Shown in pieces: positions 1 through 12,100 of a DNA stretch of 64,000 bases. Every line of letters begins with the position of its first letter. Position 1 is the stretch's first letter. The notes below the pieces were generated by a model. It was not told where the DNA came from. It saw only the letters and a program-made list of their open reading frames with translations, and did not search any database. The stretch comes from Apostichopus japonicus (taxonomy: Eukaryota > Echinodermata > Holothuroidea > Aspidochirotida > Stichopodidae): assembly GCF_037975245.1 (NCBI RefSeq), contig NC_092573.1, positions 26,257,265 through 26,321,264 of the forward strand. Direction: 5' to 3'. The position numbers were made by a program, and so were the translations under genes.

Positions 1-195
1 CAACCTTTGAACTTCTAGAAGGTATCTTCTGTGATTTATTTCTTTTGTGGTATGCATCGATGCACTCTTGAAACTTCCTGGAAATAAGTTCCCCATCCTC
101 CCAGGTGCATTCAGAATATGGAAGCCCTTGCCACTTGCACAGGTAGTCAGGGTAACCTGAGGGGTAATCTCCTGGCTGTTTCTGGTTAGTATGAG
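1..195 (-). CDS. CHD1: CHD1-like coding exon 12, chromodomain 2 (runs off left edge)
   Basis: Starts after the acceptor CTTTTTTAG and encodes [20 protein letters not shown], then [15 protein letters not shown] and a C-terminal helix, the second chromodomain. The frame is still open at base 1. Confidence 0.96.
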
Positions 196-3100
196 CTAAA
201 AAAGGGTGAGACCAACAAAGCATCAAGTACAGTAATCTTATATCTGACAAAGTATAATAAATCTTGCAATAACTTAAACTTTTGGTATTTTCATTAATGA
301 GCCTTCCCACCGCAAATTTATCAATAAAATGCCTCTCATGGTTAAAACCTTTAATTGAAATGTAAACAATAATACAGTTTATTTGTTACATTGATTTGCC
401 AAGCATACATATCACTCTTTATCACAATGGTGGTATCTGTTCTCTCTCTCTCTGGTCATATTCTAACAGTGAGATACAGTAGCTTGTAAGCACCAGATCA
501 TTAATCAATCTCTACCAAACTAGCGAGGATATACACATAATTATTGGATTGCAATCTTTTACATTGATTTGCCAAGCATACATATCACTCTTTATCACAA
601 TGGTGGTATCTGTTCTCTCTCTCTCTGGTCATATTCTAACAGTGAGATACAGTAGCTTGTAAGCACCAGATCATTTATCAATCTCTACTAAAGTAGCAAG
701 GATATACACATAATTATTGGATTGCAATCTTTTACATTGATTTGCCAAGCATACATATCACTCTTTATCACAATGGTGGTATCTGTTCTCTCTCTCTCTG
801 GTCATATTCTAACAGTGAGATACAGTAGCTTGTAAGCACCAGATCATTAATCAATCTCTACCAAACTAGCGAGGATATACACATAATTATTGGATTGCAA
901 TCTTTTACATTGATTTGCCAAGCATACATATCACTCTTTATCACAATGGTGGTATCTGTTCTCTCTCTCTCTGGTCATATTCTAACAGTGAGATACAGTA
1001 GCTTGTAAGCACCAGATCATTTATCAATCTCTACTAAACTAGCAAGGATATACACATAATTATTGGATTGCAATCTTTTACCTATTACTCTCTCCACCAG
1101 CTGGTACTGAGAGAAGAGCTGCATGGTCATCTCATGTTGACATTCATAGTATTCTACATCTTCAGGAGTTGCTTTCTCTTTCCTAAAGATAACGAAGAAA
1201 GATTAAACTTTTATCTGCTTTATGTACACCTTAGTAGAATCCATTCCCATTCCACCAATTCATATGCCACGGCCTGGAGAAGGGTTAAGGGACCCAGGGT
1301 TAAAATCTCACCAGTTTATGACCTGGAGAAGGGTTAAGGGGCCCAGGGTTAAAATCTCACCAGTTTATGACCTGGAGAAGGGTTAAGGGACCCAGGGTTA
1401 AATGTACCAGTTTTCGACCTGGTGAAGGGTTAAGGGGCCCAGGGTTAAAATCTCACCAGTTTATGACTTGGAGAAGGGTTAAGGGACCCAGGGTTAAAAT
1501 CTCACCAGTTTATGACTTGGAGAAGGGTTAAGGGACCCAGGGTTAAATGTACCAGTTTTCGACCTGGTGAAGGGTTAAGGGGCCCAGGGTTAAAATCTCA
1601 CCAGTTTATGACTTGGAGAAGGGTTAAGGGACCCAGGGTTAAAATCTCACCAGTTTATGACTTGGAGAAGGGTTAAGGGGCCCAGGGTTAAAATCTCACC
1701 AGTTTATGACCTGGAGAAGGGTTAAGGGGCCCAGGGTTAAAATCTCACCAGTTTATGACTTGGAGAAGGGTTAAGGGACCCAGGGTTAAAATCTCACCAG
1801 TTTATGACTTGGAGAAGGGTTAAGGGGCCCAGGGTTAAAATCTCACCAGTTTATGACTTGGAGAAGGGTTAAGGGACCCAGGGTTAAAATCTCACCAGTT
1901 TATGACTTGGAGAAGGGTTAAGGGACCCAGGGTTAAAATCTCACCAGTTTATGACTTGGAGAAGGGTTAAGGGACCCAGGGTTAAAATCTCACCAGTTTA
2001 TGACTTGGAGAAGGGTTAAGGGACCCAGGGTTAAAATCTCACCAGTTTATGACTTGGAGAAGGGTTAAGGGACCCAGGGTTAAAATCTCACCAGTTTTCG
2101 ACCTGGTGAAGGGTTAAGGGACCCAGGGTTAAAATCTCACCAGTTTATGACTTGGAGAAGGGTTAAGGGACCCAGGGTTAAAATCTCACCAGTTTATGAC
2201 TTGGAGAAGGGTTAAGGGGCCCAGGGTTAAATGTACCAGTTTTCGACCTGGTGAAGGGTTAAGGGGCCCAGGGTTAAAATCTCACCAGTTTATGACCTGG
2301 AGAAGGGTTAAGGGACCCAGGGTTAAAATCTCACCAGTTTATGACTTGGAGAAGGGTTAAGGGGCCCAGGGTTAAATGTACCAGTTTTCGACCTGGTGAA
2401 GGGTTAAGGGGCCCAGGGTTAAAATCTCACCAGTTTATGACCTGGAGAAGGGTTAAGGGACCCAGGGTTAAAATCTCACCAGTTTATGACTTGGAGAAGG
2501 GTTAAGGGGCCCAGGGTTAAATGTACCAGTTTTCGACCTGGTGAAGGGTTAAGGGGCCCAGGGTTAAAATCTCACCAGTTTATGACTTGGAGAAGGGTTA
2601 AGGGACCCAGGGTTAAAATCTCACCAGTTTATGACTTGGAGAAGGGTTAAGGGGCCCAGGGTTAAATGTACCAGTTTTCGACCTGGTGAAGGGTTAAGGG
2701 GCCCAGGGTTAAAATCTCACCAGTTTATGACTTGGAGAAGGGTTAAGGGACCCAGGGTTAAAATCTCACCAGTTTATGACTTGGAGAAGGGTTAAGGGAC
2801 CCAGGGTTAAATGTACCAGTTTATGACTTGGAGAAGGGTTAAGGGGCCCAGGGTTAAATGTACCAGTTTATGACTTGGAGAAGGGTTAAGGGGCCCAGGG
2901 TTAAAATGTACCAGTTTTCGACCTGGAGAAGGGTTAAGGGGCCCAGGGTTAAAATCTCACCAGTTTATGACCTGGAGAAGGGTTAAGGGGCCCAGGGTTA
3001 AAATCTCACCAGTTTATGACTTGGAGAAGGGTTAAGGGGCCCAGGGTTAAATGTACCAGTTTTTGACCTGGTGAAGGGTTAAGGGGCCCAGGGTTAAAAT

Positions 3101-6100
3101 CTCACCAGTTTATGACCTGGAGAAGGGTTAAGGGGCCCAGGGTTAAAATCTCACCAGTTTATGACTTGGAGAAGGGTTAAGGGGCCCAGGGTTAAAATGT
3201 ACCAGTTTTCGACCTGGAGAAGGGTTAAGCGGCCCAGGGTTAAATGTACCAGTTTTCGACCTGGTGAAGGGTTAAGGGGCCCAGGGTTAAAATCTCACCA
3301 GTTTATGACCTGGAGAAGGGTTAAGGGGCCCAGGGTTAACATTTTATCAGTTATAATGCAATAGTAGAGTCAAAATGCAATATTCTTACCATTGCTGAAC
3401 TTCATCTTCTCGCTGGATGAAGTTCTCCAACTTTTTAAATCCCCTTGCCTTCTGCTCTTTTATGCTGTCTACAGATTCCCAGGTGTTATGGAGATGAGAC
3501 CAATTCTTCCATTTGATGAGATAATGCATTTCAGTTTCTGTGTCGTCCTCTCCAAGTTCATTGGGATCGCCGTTGGCTTCTATGCAGTATATCGTTGTCA
3601 TATTGCCTGTTACTGAAGATTCAGATAGACCATTGTGTTAATATCACAGACTTAAAACATATAACCTGGCACAGAGTAAGTTTCATAGATTAACTGAAAC
3701 ATAAATGACCAAGAGGGGACAATACATACAGAACATTCTGCAAAGACCTCTGAGATCAATGAAATATACAATAACACTTCTGGACAAACCTTGCTTTAGA
3801 CCTTTGTACCTGTCTGTTATTGAGTCACACTATGCTTGTTGGCTGATGTGTCTACATAGTTATACCAAGTAACTTACAGGAATTACCTACTATTACTACT
3901 ACAACGATGCCACCTGGTATAGCAGAATGCCTACAGAGAACCTTAGTACTTGCAGTATCTTATGGGATACAAAATTAAAATATGCTACACAACATGGGAC
4001 TAACACTGCTTTACACCCCGACTTATGATCCGAGATGTTCACAATAAACACTGATATAGATATGTGAGATTGCTACTTACTGCCTCTCTTGCCGGTGAGT
4101 CGGCAGAGAACTTTCTCAATCATCTCAGTGCCATCATCTTCCTCTCTGATAGCTGTGCTCTCAATGATGTCATCTGAATCTGTTTCATCTGCACTCTCCT
4201 CTTTATAGCTGTGAATACAAACAACAATGCACAGCTTGCAGTGGACAGAATTGTGTGTAGTTTTACAACAAGTTGAAACTTCCTTGCTCCATAGTTCATG
4301 GTAAGAGATGATACAAACTGCTGTCATTGCTATGTACCTGGTTTATGTTTTTCTTTTTTGCTTTGAAATATATCGTCTCCAAGGACATAGCAGGTTGCCT
4401 AAAATTCAAATATATTCAAACAATGGATTAACTGTGCAGAGTGCATCTTTAGTATTACATCTTTAGTATTACATCTTTAGTATTACATCTTTAGTATTAC
4501 ATCTTTAGTATTATATATATGTGGCCTGGCCTACCTGATTGCTGTCTTAGATCTTGCTGATGATCTTTTCTCCTCCACGCTGCTGTCCGTGTCCTCAGAG
4601 CTATCGGTATCATTCTGTGACCGCACCATTGTAGGTGGCATTGATGGCTTAGCTGTAAATTAATCAAAGTCATCAAGTTAGGTGGAGCAACACAAGGGTA
4701 GACAAGGTCAAGCAGTACACTACCCATCATCTCCCTACTAACCAACAAACCAGCCCATTGTGTTCAATTGCTTTTAATTGTTCAGACACAACTACACAAG
4801 TACAGACACTATTAATACAATAGCTTTCCACATACTTGTATGCAATACAAATCATATGTCCAGACGAAAAGTCTTAAAGGAGTATATTCGTTTAGAACAC
4901 AGGCTGATTGCAGGCCTTTGTAACTCGTTTGAACGAAAGCTGAGAACATTTTAACTATGCACAAGCAAACTATCAAATTTGATGAAGATCCTTGCTCTTC
5001 AAAGTATGTCACACATCAGTCTAGTTCCAGTTAATGAGGTTGGTTAATAACCCTCAACCAGTCATCTGTAACATCTTTCTACCTGCTCGTCTTCATACAG
5101 AAGTTCACAACAACTGTAGTTGATATTCATATAGGCTAAAAGTTGGCTTCACAAAAAAGACATTAATCATTTCAAGCCTTTTACTCCATTTTCTCTTGTC
5201 AGAACATCAGTCCGTCCAAAGTCGACAAAGATTTAGGTCAGTGAGCTCTGGATGGACTTACTGAGCTACTTGCATCACATTTAAACAGAACACATGCTCA
5301 TAGTCCAGATAGATGGACTTACGCTGTTGCCTCCGTTGGACGGGCCTGCCTCTCCTTACTGGTTTCCGCCTTGGATTTGGTTCAAAGTCAGATTCACTGC
5401 TGCCTTCTTGATCTGAGCTGTCACTCAGCTTCTTGCTCCAGTTCTGAGACCTTCACATTATAAACAAAAGACCAGAACGCCAGTTGGATTTGTGATTCTT
5501 TGCGATACAAGTTTTGCTCAAAATTCCAAATAACTATCTCACTAATGTAGAGCAAGTGAGTTAAATTTGAACAAGATTTAAGTGAGAACCAGAAAAGATC
5601 GGAGATTATCAGTTCTTATGTGTAGCAATCCCTTGTGGGCATCAAACATTTAATCCACTGGTAAGGATTTTAGAGTATAGATAGCTTATTCCAAAATGTT
5701 TCAATATCCAGAAAGAATAGTCTTCCTATGTGAAATATAGATGTATGAATAAAAGGTCATTTTCTTTACCAATTTTAAGTTAGTAATTTAGCTCTGTCAC
5801 CAACCATCCATTTCCTAATTTATCAATGAATGAGCTCTCTACATGACATGGTTAAGACACCAAAACGAAAATCATTTAGTATAAATCAGAGAAAATGGCC
5901 AATATTTTTCTTTTTCCACCAATTGAAATAGCCCGTTGATCCCTTGATGCTCCGAGGGTGAAAACTTATAAGGGCCTGCTTGAGTGTATATCAAGCAAGA
6001 CTATCAATTCTTTGAAGCAGATTTCATTTCCTGGATGACTGTATGTTTTGTTGAAGACCTATAAAGCCCCTTCAACAAAACTAACTAACTAACTGAATTT

Positions 6101-9100
6101 GACCAAACTATGTTTACCAAAAGAATGTAGCATTGGAGAATTCACAGATAAATTGCAGCTTGTACAAACCAAGATGGATCTGCAGAGCATGTTTGAAGTT
6201 CAACAAAGATGTATTTTTTGCTTTATCGTGTTTACAAAGTTTTCAGACTTTGACTGCTGTTAACCCCAAACAACCATTTAACTTCACAGAAAACAATAGG
6301 ATTCTTGTACTCAATAAGACGGATTCACATGCTAAGTATGAAGTTGAATCAAACCAGAGGGAAACCCCTCCCAGCGGTTACTTACATTTAAATACATTAC
6401 ATATGCAGCACAAGAGCAGTTTACAAGCTAAGCCTAGCTGATGTTCATACTGATGTACCTAAGCTGACCTTTGATCTCCACCTACAACAGCCAGGAGGAT
6501 CTACTACATATGGGGAAGTCAAATCAGCATAAGTTTCACATCTTCATTGAGACCTGACCTTTAGAAATTCTGTAGGGTTTGACTTAGACGGCAAACCTTC
6601 AATGGGCTTCACCTTTACCAAATTGTGGAGCAATTTTACTTATCATTTCCGTTATCCAACATGCATATTTAATCTCATTTGAAGGTAAAGTTCTCATTAT
6701 AAAGTACTTTTGATATTTTGAAATTTGGACCTCTGCTGACCCCAAATGACCTTTGACCACTACCCAAAATAATAGGGTTCTTGTACTTACTATAAGGAAG
6801 ACACATGCCAAATATGAGCTGTGATGTAACCTATCTAAGGATATCATGTTAACAAGGCTGGTGTTCATAAGGCTTTTGAGTATGACCTTTGATGACCCCA
6901 AATGACCTTTAACCTCCACACAAACAACAAGGTTCTTTTACTCTGATAGGGAAGCTACATGCTTAATATGAGAGCCATTCAAGTTTCCTGTCAGGAGATA
7001 TTATGTTTACAAGGAATTCAAGGTTTGACCCCTGATGACCTTACATGAACTCTGACTTACACAAGTTGTGCAAAACATTTACACTACATAAGGTTATCCT
7101 ACTATGCATAAATGAGCTTCTTTGATGTTCAGGTTCTGGAGATATGTACACCATTTTTTAAACTTTCACATTTTGCCCTCTGCTGACCCCAAATGACCTA
7201 TGACCTCCACCGAAAACAATCATGTTGTTGTACTAATTATGGGAAAGCCACATGCCACATATACGAACAGCAGAGGTTTCCTACCAGGAGTTATCATGTT
7301 TACGAGCTAGGCATCACATACATACACACGTCAACTTGACAGCATATAGGTTACTTGCCACATATGGCAAGTAACCAAAAACACTTCATAAGCATAGATA
7401 GATGTTTAAGTACTTCATCACATAAAATAAGAAAGGGGAAGTAGTTTACTGGTGCTGCAAGGGTAGGAATGGAGCAACTGTTCCATCCTCAACACATTCA
7501 GTTTGTACATTCTCACTATGGAATCGTATGACACCTGGACTTTTTACCGTTTCAAGGTGTTGTAACTACTGATGTACTAAACAAGCTCCATAGTTAATGT
7601 ATGCCCTGTACAGTGTAATGAGACAAATTTAAGCACTAGTAAATCAACTATCATGTTGCTACTTTTGTGTTCTTGCTACATGATTTTTTTACTCATAAGG
7701 GGGTAACTTCTTGCCAGACATAGAACAGTTCTGAGATGAATGTAGCATATAGATTTATCTAGTCCATACTGGTTCTTCTCCTCAAAATGCAAATTACAAA
7801 CTATTATCAGTGATACACATAGTGACTCAAAATAATTGTCTGGTCAAAGACAGGGACACCAAGAAACTAAACTATTAAACCCTCATAGCATCATTGAGAC
7901 AGCAATGTTATTGGGGGAAACGGGAGGGGGGGAGGGGAATTGATGAGCACCTATAGGTTGGTATTAGAACTTACGGTCTCCTTCCTGTCGGGCCTCGGCT
8001 CTTTGACATCTTGTTACTTGATGTACTGTTCTTCCTCTTTCTGCCTTCTTTTTGTGGTTGATCATTTTCCTCTCCCGGCTATCAAATTGAAAATAAACAA
8101 AATTAACAATAAAATGAAGCGCCATCTTGCTTGGAAGTGTTTGTTACATTCAAGAAAAGGACTAGGCATATGTTCATACACTCAGTATTGTTACTAAGGT
8201 TTAAAGATGTTTGCATCCACTCAGCAAAACTTGCATCCCTACAGTCCTTCTTTAAAACATGCACTTTAAAATACCTGTAGAGAAACAATCAATACTTAGC
8301 TATAATGACCCCTGACAACACATTGGCTTGTGCACAACATAAGCCTATAGTGTTAGGTCTATAATATGCACGAAAGAAAAATCATATGATGAAACTTGCA
8401 TATAACTAAAATACAACAAACTGACTGTCAATTCCGAAGCGGGAAATTGCTTACTAGAATATGCTGGCCTAGACATCACGCATGCATACTACTGTATGGT
8501 ATACAACTCCCTTACATAGCAGTGAATATGTTATAGGCTATGAATACGCTGTGATGACGGACGGAAATCAATGTAAAGTAAACCAGTGCCTAGAGAAAAA
8601 ATGCAATAAAATACTGCACTTTTCACTGATTTTATTGAGCCCCTAAAATTTTGTAGAAAATATTACTTGAAGATCTCAATGACACAAGAACATGACCGGG
8701 TCTACTATTTGCTCACAACTTTTATAAACCCCTTTTATTCATAAGGTTTATTTCAAAGTTGGACAATGTTTTCCTTTTCACCAACCACTATTGGCAAGTC
8801 AGCCCAACCCTGGCCAGTTCCAACCCCTTTCCCACTGTACAGTATGTACAGTAAATAACTCTTTACGCGATGTCGACTCGATTAAAAAAACTCAAGCTTC
8901 AATGACCACTTTTGACGATGTATGAACATTGCACAACTAAAAAATAACTGGAGCATGTGGTTAAAGGGAACGCGACAAAGTTTGCAACCAAGAAATATGA
9001 ATGTACAATTTAATAAGTTTGTGTCCACCGGACGCAAGCAATTTGAAGATTTTGTGTCTGTAGCTAAACATTCCATCCCGGACGCAGAATCCTGTGTTCG

Positions 9101-12100
9101 TAACAATGCTGTACACTGCTGCTGCTGATGTTATTCACGATGGGTTGTTAGTTTAGACAGCAATGTGTCCTTGACAAACTAACAATGTCCTATGTACTCA
9201 ACTGCATTTGCATTACATCTCCAACACAACAGCATCTTTGCAATTTCCTTCTGGAAGGAACTGAGTTTAAACCAAAGAGGTTGCTAGATATGATCAATTC
9301 TCACATGTATTTGAGCTTTCTTTTTAGGCAGGACAAATTTGTATGGAATTTTCCTATTTCTCCTTCTCTGAGACAAAATTCAGTCAACTCAGACGATCTG
9401 ATGACCATTAAAAATTTGCCCTATCAGTGATTGTTACACTTAAGAACAATCCTAGTCAACTACAATACACAACTATTAAAAGTTAAAACAGTAATTTAAA
9501 TCTGACTTGACTTTGGCTAGTGAACCTCACAGACGAAAAACAACTTACAGCAGCTGTGAACCGTTCAACTTCCTTTCTAGATCTGCTTGACCTCCTTACT
9601 CCATAAAGATCTGGAAAATCCTCCCAATACTGTAAATAAAGACAATTGAAAGAAAAGTGAACATCCTGCTCTACTTTCAGCTTATTTCATATTGTGTACA
9701 CATGTTCTTATTGACTCTAGATCAAGACTTGAATTACGGATTGAGAGGGACAAGGAGGGGGGGGGGGGGCAACTTAGAAATTGCCTTGGATTATCATCGA
9801 AATGGTAAGACACCACAGCAATTTTCAAAGAAAAAGAATGACTATCTACATAGCTAGTTAAATTTGCTGATCACTTTACCCCTTTCAAGTCTCGCAGACT
9901 TTCTTTCCTAGTGAAATTTTTGTTGGTCTTCTTTTTATTTTGGTTCTTTTTCACTGGTGGATCATCATCACTATCTTCATCGTTGTTGTCATCATCGTCA
10001 TCGTCATCATCATCGTCATTCTTGAAGGCATCATCATCGTCATCCTCGTCTTCATCTGCTTCTTCTTCACCTTCGTTCTCCTTGTTTCCATCTTCATCAT
10101 CATCTGAATCTTTCCTGTAGTCAACAGAAGCATCCGAATGAGCTTCATCTTCCTTCTCTTCCTCCGAATGTGAACCTCGATTTGATTGGTTTTCATCTGC
10201 CCAATCCCTATGCGGCTCTTCTTCCGAGTGCTCCCCATTTCCAGAATGACTTGCCTCTTCATGTGATTCCTGTTGCTGTTCAGATGCTGAGCTCTCATTC
10301 CCACTACGGTCAAAAAATAAATCTATTAACAATTAATGAATCTCTATTTGAAACTGCTGAGTACCACAGTAGTCACTTTGTGATGTACAGTAAGAAAATG
10401 TTACTAATTTGCAGATAGCAAAGGGTCAAGTACTGTACTGTACGCTCTTTGCACAGTTCTGTAATAGTACACATACATCTGCAAGTACATTACAGATCTC
10501 AAGGAGCTCTGTATTCAGTATGACAATCAAAAACAACTGTGAACGGTGATTTCAAGGGTGGTCAGTTTCTTCCTGAGCTACAGTACTACTGCACTGTGTT
10601 ACGAGAATAATGTTTAATGCATACAATTCACATAAAAAAATAAAATAGTAAAAAACATTAATAAATAAATGGGAAAGTAACAGACCAAGAAAACTAATAT
10701 TCAGACAAGCAAAACCGATTCAATGTTATTTTATCCATTCTCAATGGATTCTTCCACTGGTAAAAAGCACTGGTTATGCAGCAGCCTAAGTGCTATATAT
10801 TTGCAATGCAATGTTGCACTGATTCTACATTAAACAAAATCAGTTCATGCTAGTGCAGAAATGACTCACTCCACACATTGCAACATTGTATGTGGAAACA
10901 CCACCCATGACAGTTGATTATATTCTTGACAAAATCAACCCAGTAACTGCCCTACTATAGTACCATAGAGCAGGCTATACCCATACAAGGATGTTAGGAA
11001 CAGTAAAAGCCTTGGGTACAGTTAAGTGTGTAACATGTGTACAAACTCCATGGGCCCCATTGTAAAATAATGGAGACTATTGTTAAATTTGGAGTTAGCC
11101 AACATATTTGGAAGATGCAAAGAGATATCTTGGGCACATTTTTCAACCTGTCTTATAGCATTAGTCACAAAGAATACCCGCCTAGATTGTATGTACATAT
11201 TTTGTACATGATATAAAGAAGATGCTAAAAAATAACAAAGCATTCCCAAAAACATGAAAACCTACATTTACAAAACATGAATAGACTTGTTTGAAATACT
11301 GAAGAAAAAATTGTAATATTAGTAACTTATGTGACTACATCTCCTTTGATGAATCTGTTAGGCTGTTTCAGATGTTCACTGTTCCTATTGCTCTAATAGA
11401 AAGTTCACTTTTGCAATTGACCATCAAAAATATAAATGCTATACAAAAACCTAACCTATCAAACTCGTAACTTCACAAAGTGAGCAACTATTTCACTTCA
11501 ATACAATTCATGGACCCATTTTAAGGTGCAATGAACATATCAGAGATTAAAAATCAAACAATTATGAGACTCCCTGTTTAATAGTGAGATACAACCGCCT
11601 TACAACCTATAGTCTTTCTAATGTACACTGAACTATGCTCAGTTCTTAAAACCTCCCGGCATGTTTTGGTCAACACAGGCTTAAATATTCACAATAGTCT
11701 TATTCCTTGTGTTAAAACGGGAAAAAGAGTTCTTGATTCTCAGGTTATGTAGAAAAAGATCTACAAACATTATTTCTTTACAAATTCCAATAGAAGTTAG
11801 CACTACCATTGAATTGGTGGTATTGAGTTATGTATGATACATATGGTTTCCAATGCTTCTTTCCTGCAAGGGATTTTTTATTTACTCAAATGTTTCTAAT
11901 CTACTGTAGCTTTAAACTAGTTCAGTTGCACAGAGAGGTTATAAAGATCACATACATTTAGCATTAAATCTGATTTGTTAAGTAATTGACTTGATCTTCC
12001 CAATGCAATCAAGCAAAGTCTTACCAACTCAATATTGACATCAATATTATCCAATCAGCAAAACAAATTGGAGGATACCTTATTTCTTTGAAGTTATTTT

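Noticed and set aside
388-3340. CRISPR-like regular repeats
   Set aside because: The repeats are contiguous tandem copies without unique spacers, in a eukaryotic intron.
9911-10120. Serine-rich frame on the plus strand
   Set aside because: Exact antisense of the Asp/Glu-rich CHD1-like exon 3.
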